A DNA stretch of 11,781 nucleotides from Planctomycetaceae bacterium (GCA_009776995.1 WRMR01000103.1:1-11781), one strand, 5' to 3'; positions 1 to 7,052 are shown, counted from the stretch's first letter. Notes: generated from the letters alone by a model not told the origin. Program-made: numbers and translations.

Positions 1-1266
1 CGAGTCAAATTCCGGGGCAAAACGTTTTGACCCGTCGGGCAGGATCGCGACTTTGCCGTCAATGGTTCCCCAGCGGGTTTCGACGCTTGCCTTTTCCCGC
101 CGCAACACGGTTCGCTTCATCGTCATGCGGCGCACACCGAGCGTCGTTGTGTGTTCGAACAGAATCGCCTCCATTTGCCCGACCTGCCCGGCGCGGCACA
201 ACACCGTCAGCTTGACGCCGGGACGCTGCTTTTTCATTTGAATCGCGGTCGTGTCAACGTCAAGCGGCCCGGCCTCCCAAAGTTTCTCGATGCAATAGCC
301 GATCATTTCGCCGGTCATGTCGTCGAGGTTCGTTTCCAGCACCTGGATTTCGTCGTGATCGTGTTCGTGCGGGTGGTCATGCGAATGCTCATGCCCGTGC
401 GTGTGATCGTGGACATGAACATGGCTGTGGTCATGCGCATGATCGTGACCGTGTTCGCCGTCATGAGGATGTTCGTGTTCATGATGGTGCGCGTGTTCGT
501 GATGATGCTCGTGCGCGTGTGCATGTTCGGGGACGTCGTCCGTTTCACCGACGATCAGCCGGAGCAGGTTTGCCTGGCCTGGCAGGTCGCGGCCGCCCGC
601 TCCGCAACCGATGCTTGTGATCGTCATCGCGGGCATCGGCAGAAATGCCTTGACCGTTGTTGCGAGAATCGCGGCTCCGGTCGGCGTGGTCAGTTCCAAA
701 GGCACATCCGACGCGGCAATCGGTACGCCCTTGAGCAGTTCGGCGGTCGCGGGTGCGGGCACACTGCATGTCCCGTGCGCAATTTTGATTGTGCCTGTAC
801 CGGTCGGAACCGCTGAAGCGTAAATCGCGTCGGGACTCAGATAATCCAGCCCGACCGCCGCGCCGACAATGTCGGCAATCGAATCGGCAGCTCCCACTTC
901 GTGAAAATGCACGCTTTCCATATCCGTGCCATGCACTTTCGCTTCGGCTTCGGCCAGTTTTCTGAAAATATTTCCGGCCAGTTCCGCGGCGTTCGGCGTC
1001 AATGCCCCGGCGTCTTTCGCCGTGTCGATCATCGCGAGAATGTCGCTCAAATGCCGGTGGACGTGCTCGTGCGGACACCGGACATGGACGCGAAGTGCCC
1101 GCATGGCGTGACGTTGCACGGTTTCCGCTTCGATCTGCAATCCCGGCACGCCCAGCGATTGAACCGCGCGGTCCATCAATGCGACCGGCACTCCGGCATC
1201 GACCAACGCACCCAGCGTCATGTCCCCGCTGATTCCCGAAACGCAGTCAAAGTATGCTATTTTCAT
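1..1266 (-). CDS. larC: LarC, nickel insertase of nickel-pincer cofactor synthesis (3' end off window)
   Basis: LarC inserts nickel, in a CTP-dependent reaction, into pyridinium-3,5-bisthiocarboxylic acid mononucleotide. The product is the nickel-pincer nucleotide cofactor of lactate racemase (LarA) and its relatives. I translated 422 codons without a stop from the ATG at 1266 to the window edge. The N-terminus (MKIAYFDCVSGISGDM), the segment VHFHEVGAADSIADIVG near residues 119-135, ELTTPTGAAI near 191-200, and the later ETNLDDMTGEMIGY near 311-324 are typical of the LarC (formerly DUF111) family. Residues 248-304 are a His-rich linker between the LarC1-like and LarC2-like halves, with 30 histidines mostly alternating with D, E, A, G or S. 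The Lactobacillus plantarum gene is split into larC1 and larC2 and needs a ribosomal frameshift; this frame is uninterrupted. The other lar genes are not visible. The start is the only good one and has no clear Shine-Dalgarno. Only the C-terminal end is missing. Confidence 0.93.
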   Translation of the reverse strand, partial: MKIAYFDCVSGISGDMTLGALVDAGVPVALMDRAVQSLGVPGLQIEAETVQRHAMRALRVHVRCPHEHVHRHLSDILAMIDTAKDAGALTPNAAELAGNIFRKLAEAEAKVHGTDMESVHFHEVGAADSIADIVGAAVGLDYLSPDAIYASAVPTGTGTIKIAHGTCSVPAPATAELLKGVPIAASDVPLELTTPTGAAILATTVKAFLPMPAMTITSIGCGAGGRDLPGQANLLRLIVGETDDVPEHAHAHEHHHEHAHHHEHEHPHDGEHGHDHAHDHSHVHVHDHTHGHEHSHDHPHEHDHDEIQVLETNLDDMTGEMIGYCIEKLWEAGPLDVDTTAIQMKKQRPGVKLTVLCRAGQVGQMEAILFEHTTTLGVRRMTMKRTVLRREKASVETRWGTIDGKVAILPDGSKRFAPEFDS

Positions 1267-1454
1267 GTGATGATGATATTGAGTTGGGAGTGTGAAGTCA
1301 GGGGTTTCGCCGGGCGTCCCGGAGGCCGGTTGGGATGAATCCTATTTCAAGGCAACCCAAATTTCATCAATTCTTGTGCATGTCGCTACGAGAACGGCTA
1401 ACGAATCACCACCGCGACGCGGCTAACGAGTTACCGGTCACTGGCTACGGGCCA

Positions 1455-2378
1455 CTACTTATTCGCATGGATTTCGGCCAACATGCCGAGCGTTTCGCGG
1501 ACTTGCGGGATTTCGGTGAAACCGATGGTCATGGCATCGACGGTTCCCAGACCGGTGACGAATTCGAGTGATTCGCGGCGTTGCGACGCTTCGGTACAAC
1601 GGCCTTCACCGAAAATTTTCATGCCGAGAATGCCGACGCCCTTGTCGTGCAGTGCCTTGATGACCGGTACGACCTTGTCCGGGTCGTCATCGGTCAGAAA
1701 GTCCTTACCGAAGGGATTGATGCGCACAAGCACAATGTCAAGTTCATCGACTTCCAGGCACTTTTTGAAGGCATCCAGGGAGTGGCACGACACGCCGATC
1801 GCGCGGACACGCCCAGCTTTCTTTTCATCCTGAAGAGCTTTCCAGGCACCGGCACGTTCTTCCGGCCAGCGACCGTTGGTCATGCAGTGCAACAACACCG
1901 TATCGAGGTATTTCGTTTCCAGCTCATACAGGTAACGGCCTATATCCGCCTTGACCAGTTCTTCCGTCCCGGAAGGCGTTTTGGACAGCAGGAAAAACTC
2001 CTCACGATTCCAGCCGCGCAGGGCGTGTTGAACGTAAACGTGTGTGCGGTAATTTTGCGCCGTATCGATGTAACGCACACCCTGATCGAAGGCTGTATGC
2101 ATCAATTCGATAAACGCGGCTTCGCCCATGTCGTAATAGGGGCGGCCGCCGGACATGCCGGTTCCCATGCCGAGGATACTGGTTTCAATGCCGGTTTTTC
2201 CCAACTTGCAACGCGGGAAACCGTTCGGGAAGTATTTTTTTGCGGCGTCCTGCATGGCAAGAGCCGGAGACGCCTGAGCATTCGGCGACGAGTTGGCGTG
2301 AGGGTGAAGTAACGAACCGACTGCCGCTCCGAAAGTCGAAGCAGTGGCGACAAAACCACGACGGGTGACATGGGACAT
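1455..2378 (-). CDS. Tat-exported aldo/keto reductase
   Basis: This 307-residue protein is probably an NAD(P)H-dependent oxidoreductase of the aldo/keto reductase superfamily; the substrate is unknown. The N-terminus carries a twin-arginine motif (TRRGFVA, residues 5-11) followed by a weakly hydrophobic stretch (ATASTFGAAVGSLL), so export in folded form by the Tat pathway is likely. The fold follows from about residue 57 (CKLGKTGIETSILGMG). The standard catalytic tetrad is visible as Asp105 and Tyr110 (YIDTAQNY), Lys133 (LLSKT) and His164 (LLHCM). The barrel continues through GVSCHSLDAF and GILGMKIFGEG, and it ends soon after GFTEIPQVRETL, without the cysteine-rich ferredoxin-like extension some relatives carry. 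The start is fixed by an AGGAG seven bases upstream. The gene has its own good promoter, so it is probably transcribed separately from the ketosynthase gene upstream. larC follows 188 bp downstream on the same strand, perhaps by read-through. Confidence 0.9.
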   Translation of the reverse strand: MSHVTRRGFVATASTFGAAVGSLLHPHANSSPNAQASPALAMQDAAKKYFPNGFPRCKLGKTGIETSILGMGTGMSGGRPYYDMGEAAFIELMHTAFDQGVRYIDTAQNYRTHVYVQHALRGWNREEFFLLSKTPSGTEELVKADIGRYLYELETKYLDTVLLHCMTNGRWPEERAGAWKALQDEKKAGRVRAIGVSCHSLDAFKKCLEVDELDIVLVRINPFGKDFLTDDDPDKVVPVIKALHDKGVGILGMKIFGEGRCTEASQRRESLEFVTGLGTVDAMTIGFTEIPQVRETLGMLAEIHANK

Positions 2379-2385
2379 AACATGG

Positions 2386-2390
2386 CTCCT
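2386..2390 (-). promoter_or_regulatory. Shine-Dalgarno site of the aldo/keto reductase gene
   Basis: AGGAG on the minus strand lies seven bases before the ATG at 2378. It decides the start: another ATG at 2383 is only two bases from the AGGAG and opens a different frame without the Tat motif. This is the clearest ribosome binding site in the window; most other genes here lack one. Confidence 0.75.
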
Positions 2391-2424
2391 GAGATCAAAG
2401 TGTGAAAAAAGCTTGACGCGGGAC

Positions 2425-2439
2425 GGTCACGGCGTGACC
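2425..2439 (-). promoter_or_regulatory. 15-bp palindrome in the leader of the aldo/keto reductase gene (candidate operator)
   Basis: GGTCACG and CGTGACC form a perfect inverted repeat around one central base. It lies about 10-25 bases downstream of the transcription start predicted from the promoter at 2455-2483, and about 45 bases before the start codon. That position suits a repressor operator that blocks early elongation. As RNA it could also fold into a short GC-rich hairpin, but no T-run follows on the minus strand, so an intrinsic terminator is unlikely. The symmetry is seen directly; the role is inferred. Confidence 0.4.
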
Positions 2440-2454
2440 ACCCCCAGTCCGTTC

Positions 2455-2483
2455 ATTCTATGAAATGGACTCCGAAATTTCAA
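2455..2483 (-). promoter_or_regulatory. Sigma-70-type promoter of the aldo/keto reductase gene
   Basis: On the minus strand a TTGAAA -35 box (2478-2483) and a TAGAAT -10 box (2455-2460) are separated by exactly 17 bp. It sits between the ketosynthase stop codon at 2501 and the reductase ATG at 2378, leaving a leader of about 70 nt. Each box has five of six consensus bases at ideal spacing, which makes it the best promoter match in the window. Confidence 0.6.
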
Positions 2484-2500
2484 GTCACCCCGGCAAGGAC

Positions 2501-3772
2501 TCAGATTTTCTCGATGATCATAGCGTTCGACCGCCCGGCACGCGAGTTATTGAGCGTTAGAACTCGTGTCTTGTTACAGGGTTGCGGCGAACCATGCACA
2601 ACGTTGATCGGGCAACTGGCGTCCGGTTTTTCGTGATTCCGCGTCGGGGGAATCAGCCCTTTTTGCAGGCCGATCAGCGAGGCAATCAATTCAATGGTGC
2701 CGGAACCGCCGCCCAAATCGCCGAAATGCCCCTTGGGAGCGGTGACGGGAACGTCACCCAGTTCGTCACGAATGGCCTCGGCTTCGACCCGATCTTCCCA
2801 AACGGCACCCATACCATCGGAATTGACATGGCTCAGATCGTTCGGTGTGCAATCGGCGTCCCGCATCGCCTGGCGAATAGCCGCTCGGATACTCAGGCCG
2901 GTGATCGGCTTTTGGTACAAGGCCGGTTCAAACGCCTGGGCAAAGCCAATGATACGGGCAATCGGCCTTGCACCGCGCGCGTCAGCCGTTGCGCGGGATT
3001 CAACGATGAGCGAACCGGAACCCTCGCCGAGTACGGTTCCCCGGCGATCAGCGTCGTAGGGACGCGGTTGCACCGTCGGGTCGCCGGACGTTGGAGCAAG
3101 ATTATGAGTTCGGCTCCGCGCAAGAAAAATCGGGTTGATCCGATTGCCGACCCCGCCGCAAATCATGACGTCGGCCTGGCCGCGTTCGATCGTTCGTACC
3201 GCTTCGGTAATCGCCGAAAGGCTCGAACTGCGCCGCAATGTGACCGTGTTGTTCGGCCCGCGGGCGTCGATGGCAATGGCCAACTGTCCGGCAACGAGAT
3301 TCGGCAGATATTTCAACATCCAGAGCGGAAAGATTTTCGGGAGTGCGCCGGAGCCCCAGAGTGAAAATTCGATACGATCATCGATTTGACAGGTTTTGAA
3401 TGCGTCAACCAGTTCGTCGAGTTCCAGCCCGATCAGGTCGGAACCGAACACGATGCCAAGCCGGTCCGGGTCGATGGTCGGTGATTCGCAGTTGACAGTC
3501 AATCCGGCGTTTTCAATCGCGTGTAACGATGCGATGTAGCCGAGTTGGATGTCGCGGCTCATGTTTTTGATGTTTTTTCGCGGTTTGACGAAATCTTTTG
3601 CCCGAATGTCCGGCACGACGCTGCCGAACAGCGGCGCGTGACCGGATTCAAACGTCTCGACCACCGAAACACCGCTGCGCCCTTCGCAGAGGGACTGCCA
3701 ATAAGTGTCCAGGTCATTGCCAATGGGACTCAAGACGCCCATGCCGGTGATGACGATTTCTTTGCTGATCAT
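2501..3772 (-). CDS. FabF-like beta-ketoacyl-ACP synthase homolog lacking catalytic Cys and first His
   Basis: This 423-residue protein has the thiolase-fold ketosynthase layout. It begins with EIVITGMGVLSPIGND and a WQSLCEGRSGV segment, has ARGPN before the nucleophile region, ADVMICGG near residue 200, the RPYDADRRGTVLGEGSGSLI segment near 237-256, and a glycine-rich LGGGSG after the last histidine. Active KAS I/II enzymes use Cys-His-His. Here, in ungapped alignment after GPN (172-174), the Cys position is Arg181 within LRRSSS. The first His motif (usually NAHG) reads NSDG with Asp319. Only the second His survives (His349 in PKGHFGD). It may be a non-condensing partner, comparable in principle to the chain-length factors of type II polyketide synthases, or it may have another chemistry. 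No acyl carrier protein or second ketosynthase is visible. An ATG 48 bp upstream is in frame, but the KAS domain starts at MISKEIVITG, so I chose 3772. Confidence 0.85.
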   Translation of the reverse strand: MISKEIVITGMGVLSPIGNDLDTYWQSLCEGRSGVSVVETFESGHAPLFGSVVPDIRAKDFVKPRKNIKNMSRDIQLGYIASLHAIENAGLTVNCESPTIDPDRLGIVFGSDLIGLELDELVDAFKTCQIDDRIEFSLWGSGALPKIFPLWMLKYLPNLVAGQLAIAIDARGPNNTVTLRRSSSLSAITEAVRTIERGQADVMICGGVGNRINPIFLARSRTHNLAPTSGDPTVQPRPYDADRRGTVLGEGSGSLIVESRATADARGARPIARIIGFAQAFEPALYQKPITGLSIRAAIRQAMRDADCTPNDLSHVNSDGMGAVWEDRVEAEAIRDELGDVPVTAPKGHFGDLGGGSGTIELIASLIGLQKGLIPPTRNHEKPDASCPINVVHGSPQPCNKTRVLTLNNSRAGRSNAMIIEKI

Positions 3773-3885
3773 GTCGCGTGAAAATTGTTGATTCCTGTTT
3801 TCTGCTTTGCCGCACAACACGTGATCCCATCGCGGGAAACCATTTTACCCTAATTCACAACAATTTGGTAGGGCGGTCGAAAAGC

Positions 3886-4003
3886 GCAGAATGCAGAATG
3901 CAGAATGCAGAATATTCCGCTCCTCACTCCTCACTCCTAGCCACTAACCACTAGCCACTTCCCCCTTCACTCTGCGTTCTGCTCTCTGCACTCTGCGCTC
4001 GTC
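3886..4003. repeat. Left arm of heptanucleotide repeats
   Basis: The arm starts with four tandem GCAGAAT units (3886-3913). After a six-base break at 3914-3919, a strict 7-base register runs from 3920 to 4003. It reads CTCCTCA twice, CTCCTAG, CCACTAA, CCACTAG, CCACTTC, CCCCTTC, ACTCTGC, GTTCTGC, TCTCTGC, ACTCTGC and GCTCGTC. Three motif families therefore follow one another without losing phase. The first part is the inverted counterpart of the right arm at 4431-4583. Heptanucleotide tandem repeats are known in other bacteria, for example the STRR families of filamentous cyanobacteria, but I do not recognise this combination. Confidence 0.85.
3907..3932 (+). repeat. Left copy of a perfect 26-bp inverted repeat
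   Basis: These 26 bases are the exact reverse complement of 4528-4553. The element contains the 8-base palindrome-like core AATATTCC and spans the junction between the GCAGAAT family and the CTCCTCA family. About 595 bp lie between the two copies. Such an arrangement could form a very large stem or support inversion of the intervening DNA. Confidence 0.85.
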
Positions 4004-4073
4004 ACTGGTTTCACGGAATTTTACCTGAACATTGACCCAGTATCTCCGGTTTTTTTGCGAAAAGTTGCCAAAT

Positions 4074-4103
4074 TTGCCGATTTTGCCGGCTATGCTGTAT
4101 TAT
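4074..4103 (+). promoter_or_regulatory. Weak rightward promoter candidate ahead of the 21-bp repeat core
   Basis: TTGCCG (4074-4079) and TATTAT (4098-4103) are spaced by 18 bp, and predicted transcription would start near 4110, just where the decayed 21-bp repeats begin. The boxes match four and five of six consensus bases. TTGCC also occurs three times at roughly 10-base spacing around here (4065-4088), so the -35 match may be coincidental. Confidence 0.22.
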
Positions 4104-4106
4104 TGT

Positions 4107-4346
4107 GCTGGTGGCACGAATGATTACGCTGGTGGCACAAACTGACGGCACGAAATCCATCAGATTTTTTCAGCAAACGGTGATAACGTTGAACAAAACG
4201 GTGATAACGTTGAGCAAATCGGTGATAACGTTCCACCAAACGGTGATAACGTTGAGCAAATCTGTGATAACGTTCCATCAAACGGTGATAACGTTGAGCA
4301 AAACGGTGATAACGTTGCATCAGATTGGTGAATCGTTCCATCCGCG
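4107..4346. repeat. 21-bp tandem repeat array (seven intact units at 4179-4325)
   Basis: Seven intact 21-bp units run from 4179 to 4325. Each has the constant 12-mer GGTGATAACGTT (one copy starts with T) plus nine variable bases. The variable part largely alternates between GAGCAAATC-like and CCAYCAAAC-like forms, giving a 42-bp higher-order repeat. A decayed copy follows at 4326-4346, and two related copies starting GCTGGTGGCAC occupy 4107-4127 and 4128-4148. Read as protein, the array gives seven-residue repeats on either strand: RYHRFAQ-like leftward (continuous frame 4383-4090) and TVITLSK-like rightward. There is no good start signal for either. The 21-bp period also equals two helical turns, as in iteron or operator arrays. 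Coding, protein-binding and pure satellite readings all remain open. Confidence 0.85.
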
Positions 4347-4429
4347 AGCATCTCTTTTTGTACAAATTCTGCATTTTTTGCATGACAAACGACGCATTTT
4401 AACGCGCAGATGGGTTATTCGGGGGGAGG

Positions 4430-4527
<98 letters not shown>

Positions 4528-4553
4528 GAGGAGTGAGGAGCGGAATATTCTGC
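4528..4553 (-). repeat. Right copy of the perfect 26-bp inverted repeat
   Basis: This is the exact reverse complement of 3907-3932. Here it joins the end of the AGTGGCT/AGGAGTG units to the start of the TCTGCAC units, with the same six-base phase break (GAATAT, 4543-4548) that interrupts the heptamer register on the left side. Confidence 0.85.
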
Positions 4554-4583
4554 ACTCTGCACTCTGCATTCTGCACTTTGCAC
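4549..4583. repeat. Five TCTGCAC heptamers running into a stop codon
   Basis: The units TCTGCAC, TCTGCAC, TCTGCAT, TCTGCAC and TTTGCAC occupy 4549-4583. The last base of the array is also the last base of the TAG stop codon (4583-4585, minus strand) of the GNAT gene. The repeat element therefore begins exactly where that coding sequence ends. Confidence 0.9.
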
Positions 4584-5716
4584 TACCCCCTGATCCCTCT
4601 TTTGTAAACGCGGTAGGTTTTGTAGTGTTGCGCCCCGATGCGTTCAATGATGCGGTTGACCTTGTCATTGTCCTCGTCGGTCCAGCTCAATTCCCCGGCC
4701 TTGAATTGTTTTGTATTTTTTCCGTAATTCAGCGTGTCAATGATCAAACGTTCCGCAACCCCCCGCTGGCGGTACTCCGGCAACACGCAAAGGACCATCA
4801 TCCGCGCTGTGGTGACGTTTTTCAATTGCCGGTAAAACCGCCACAAGCCGACGGGCAATCCCCAGCAGGTCAATCGGCCGTTGAGCGGTTTGATCACTTC
4901 ATTCAAATCAGGTACTGTAATCGAAAAACCGACGGGCTGTCCCTCTTTTTCCGCGATGAGAATCATTTTTTCATCAGCAAACAAGCTCAATTGTTTTGCG
5001 AAATAACGGATTTCCGGTTCGGACAATTCAACACAGGCCCACCACCAGTTTTTCCGGGCGAAATCATATATCTGCATGCAGCGTTGCACATCCCGCTCGA
5101 AGTGTTTCCGGGAAAACGACCGGATGGTAATGTCCGCGTTCCGGGAGGCCACGCGATTCATCAAGGGTTGCCATTTCTGAACAATATCATAAGGGTCCTC
5201 AAACCACCAGGCATACAGGTCCTTGTCTTTTTCAAAACCCCAGCCTTCAATCAATGCGGGATAATAGGCCGGATTGTGCGGCATCATGATTCGCGGCGGC
5301 ATGTGAAAGCCGTCAATCAGCGTCCCGCATTCGTAATTCGTCGAATAAGTGACCGGCCCGATGATCGTGTCGCGCCCTTTGGCGCGAATCCAGGCGGCGG
5401 CGCGTTCGAACAGGGCGTTGGCCGTTTCCTGGTCGTTGATCGATTCGAAGAAGCCGAAATTGCCCAGATTTGTGTGGTTTTGCTCGTTATACCGCGGGTC
5501 GTCCGAGGCCAGAATGCGCCCAACCACCTGCCCTTCCCGGATCGCCAGAAACTTGGCGGCGTCCCCATGGAGAAAAAACGGATGTTGCTTTGGGTTGAGT
5601 GTGGATTTGACGTCCCACTTCAACGGTGGAATCCAATGCGGATCGTCCCGGTAAATTCGCCAGGGAAGATCGACGAACTGGTCCAGTTGCTTTCGCGTTG
5701 TTACTTCTTGAATCAT
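4583..5716 (-). CDS. GNAT-fold acyltransferase-like protein, copy A (YghO-like)
   Basis: This 377-residue protein is an apparent acyl-CoA-dependent transferase of the GNAT superfamily; the substrate is unknown. It is a clear paralog of the next gene upstream. Both share PW..YRDDP.W.P near residues 18-31, an FGFFESIND block (88-95 here), a GP motif near 120, LIDGF near 133-137 and NPAYY near 148-152. The acetyl-CoA-binding motif A sits at the same position in both: VLPEYRQRGVA, residues 311-321, matching the Q/R-x-x-G-x-A loop. The C-terminus (ELSWTDEDNDKVNRIIERIGAQHYKTYRVY) resembles the end of large GNAT proteins such as E. coli YghO, as I recall that family. It is longer than a single GNAT domain (about 150 residues). 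An in-frame ATG at 5764 would add 16 residues, but alignment with the paralog favours 5716. It follows copy B by 51 bp, probably as one operon. The stop codon touches the repeat block. Confidence 0.85.
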   Translation of the reverse strand: MIQEVTTRKQLDQFVDLPWRIYRDDPHWIPPLKWDVKSTLNPKQHPFFLHGDAAKFLAIREGQVVGRILASDDPRYNEQNHTNLGNFGFFESINDQETANALFERAAAWIRAKGRDTIIGPVTYSTNYECGTLIDGFHMPPRIMMPHNPAYYPALIEGWGFEKDKDLYAWWFEDPYDIVQKWQPLMNRVASRNADITIRSFSRKHFERDVQRCMQIYDFARKNWWWACVELSEPEIRYFAKQLSLFADEKMILIAEKEGQPVGFSITVPDLNEVIKPLNGRLTCWGLPVGLWRFYRQLKNVTTARMMVLCVLPEYRQRGVAERLIIDTLNYGKNTKQFKAGELSWTDEDNDKVNRIIERIGAQHYKTYRVYKRGIRG

Positions 5717-5767
5717 CACGATGAATATTTTGAGTTGAAAATCAGTTGACGGCTTGTGGAACAAAGG

Positions 5768-6925
5768 CTATTGACCGGGCAACGCGAGCGAATCCCGGCC
5801 GATTTCCGGGTAATCATAGATTCGGAAGGTTTTGTTGCGGATGGCACCGCCTTTTTCGAGACTGCCCCGCGAAAACCGGTTCGATTCCAGCACCCAGGAA
5901 AATTCCGCTTCTTGAATCCCCGACGCAATGGCTTGCGGAACAAGACCTTCGAGCAACAGGAGTGCCAATCCGTGCATCTGGTATTCGGGCAATACGTTGG
6001 TGCTGAGAACGCGAATGCGTTTGATTTGGTCTTTATTTCGCAATAATTTCAGGAAACCGAAGGGAAACAACCGGCCGTTGATTTCCCGGATGCGCGGGTT
6101 GTAGTCCGGCAGGCCGAAGGATGCTCCGACCAACTGACCATCAATTTCGACGCCGGTTGCAAGTTCCGGCACGATCAGGTATTTCAACCCGGCTGTCATG
6201 GCTTTCAGTTCCGCCTCCGACATGGGGACAAATCCCCAGGTGTTGGTCAGGGAACGGTTGTAAATATTGAGAAACAATTCGACATCGCGGGCAAAATTCC
6301 GGCGGTCGAGCGGCCGGACGATTGCCCCGGTCTTTTCGGCGATCACTTTTGCCATGGGCACAAATCGCTCGCGAATTTTCGGAAGCATTTCGATTTTGCC
6401 CCAATAGGAATAAAGGTCCTGCGACTTGCGAAATCCGTACTCCTCAAGCAACCGCTCATAATAGGACGGGTTGTAAGTCATCATGAAAAAAGGTGTGGAG
6501 TCAAAACCGTCGATCAGCAATCCCAGGGTGTGGTTGAGCGAAGGGTTGACCGGCCCGCGCATGATAGTCATTCCTTTCGTTTTCAGCCAGCCCAACGCCG
6601 CGTCAAAGAGAGCGTGCGACACTTCCGTATCATTAATCGACTCGAAAAAACCGAAAAAGCCGATATTCTCCTTGTACCGTTCGACATGACCGCGATTGAA
6701 AATGGCCGCGATTCGCCCCACAACCTCAGAACCTTGGATGGCAATATAGGTTTGGCACTCATTACGGTCGTAAAATGGGTGTTTTGCATAATTGACGAGC
6801 GATTTTTGTTCCCCCCGGAGCATGGGAACCCAATAGGGATCGTCTTTGTACAATAACCATGGAAATTGCAAGAACCGTTTCTTGTCGCGGGCGGACTCGA
6901 TTTGTATGACTTGAATTTCACTCAT
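5768..6925 (-). CDS. GNAT-fold acyltransferase-like protein, copy B (YghO-like)
   Basis: This 385-residue protein is the first gene of the leftward pair and a tandem paralog of the 4583-5716 gene. Conserved blocks in order are FPWLLYKDDPYWVP (21-34), VVGRIAAIF (68-76), FFGFFESIND (90-99), GPVNPSLNHTLGLLIDGF (124-141), YNPSYY (151-156) and motif A VLPEYQMHGLA (311-321). In motif A the usual R/Q-x-x-G-x-G/A loop is QMHGLA, so acyl-CoA binding is plausible. The C-terminus again has the EFSWVLESN...GGAIRNKTFRIYDY signature. No signal peptide or membrane segment is visible, so it is probably cytoplasmic. Two diverged copies kept side by side suggest two steps or two substrates of one pathway, or a heteromer. 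A TATAAT box lies upstream in the divergent gap. The reaction cannot be named from the sequence. Confidence 0.86.
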   Translation of the reverse strand: MSEIQVIQIESARDKKRFLQFPWLLYKDDPYWVPMLRGEQKSLVNYAKHPFYDRNECQTYIAIQGSEVVGRIAAIFNRGHVERYKENIGFFGFFESINDTEVSHALFDAALGWLKTKGMTIMRGPVNPSLNHTLGLLIDGFDSTPFFMMTYNPSYYERLLEEYGFRKSQDLYSYWGKIEMLPKIRERFVPMAKVIAEKTGAIVRPLDRRNFARDVELFLNIYNRSLTNTWGFVPMSEAELKAMTAGLKYLIVPELATGVEIDGQLVGASFGLPDYNPRIREINGRLFPFGFLKLLRNKDQIKRIRVLSTNVLPEYQMHGLALLLLEGLVPQAIASGIQEAEFSWVLESNRFSRGSLEKGGAIRNKTFRIYDYPEIGRDSLALPGQ

Positions 6926-7046
6926 ATCGCAAAGTTTTGGAAAGCTGTCTTGATTGTGTTCTGATTGAAAGGTTGCGCGATAAGATTTTGGTTATCACGA
7001 CTGGTTGACGGTAATTCTATATGTTTGTGAATGATATTCGTCGTCA

Positions 7047-7052
7047 ATTATA
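7047..7052 (-). promoter_or_regulatory. Candidate -10 box for the leftward GNAT pair
   Basis: On the minus strand a perfect TATAAT lies 122 bp upstream of the ATG at 6925. The -35 position at 17-bp spacing reads TGTGCA, only three matches to consensus, so the promoter would be modest or activator-dependent. A second TAGAAT-like box lies nearer the gene, around 7014-7019, with TTGACG about 22 bp upstream of it. Confidence 0.33.

Noticed and set aside
355..525. Frameshift site in larC
   Set aside because: The codons read through the linker from LarC1 to LarC2 in one frame; no stop or slippery motif is needed.
151..816. Rightward frame with V/M/R-rich repeats opposite larC
   Set aside because: The repeats are the antisense reading of the His-rich linker codons; the larC frame is intact and recognisable.
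1310..1322. CCGGG-CGT-CCCGG hairpin before larC as a terminator or riboswitch
   Set aside because: The stem is only five pairs, there is no T-run on either strand and no wider conserved fold is visible.
2582..3364. Rightward open frame of 260 codons opposite the ketosynthase
   Set aside because: It is the shadow of a well-supported gene and gives an Arg/Gly-rich translation without family features.
4107..4346. CRISPR array
   Set aside because: The 21-bp units are contiguous, with no unique spacers of 30-40 bp and no cas genes in the window.
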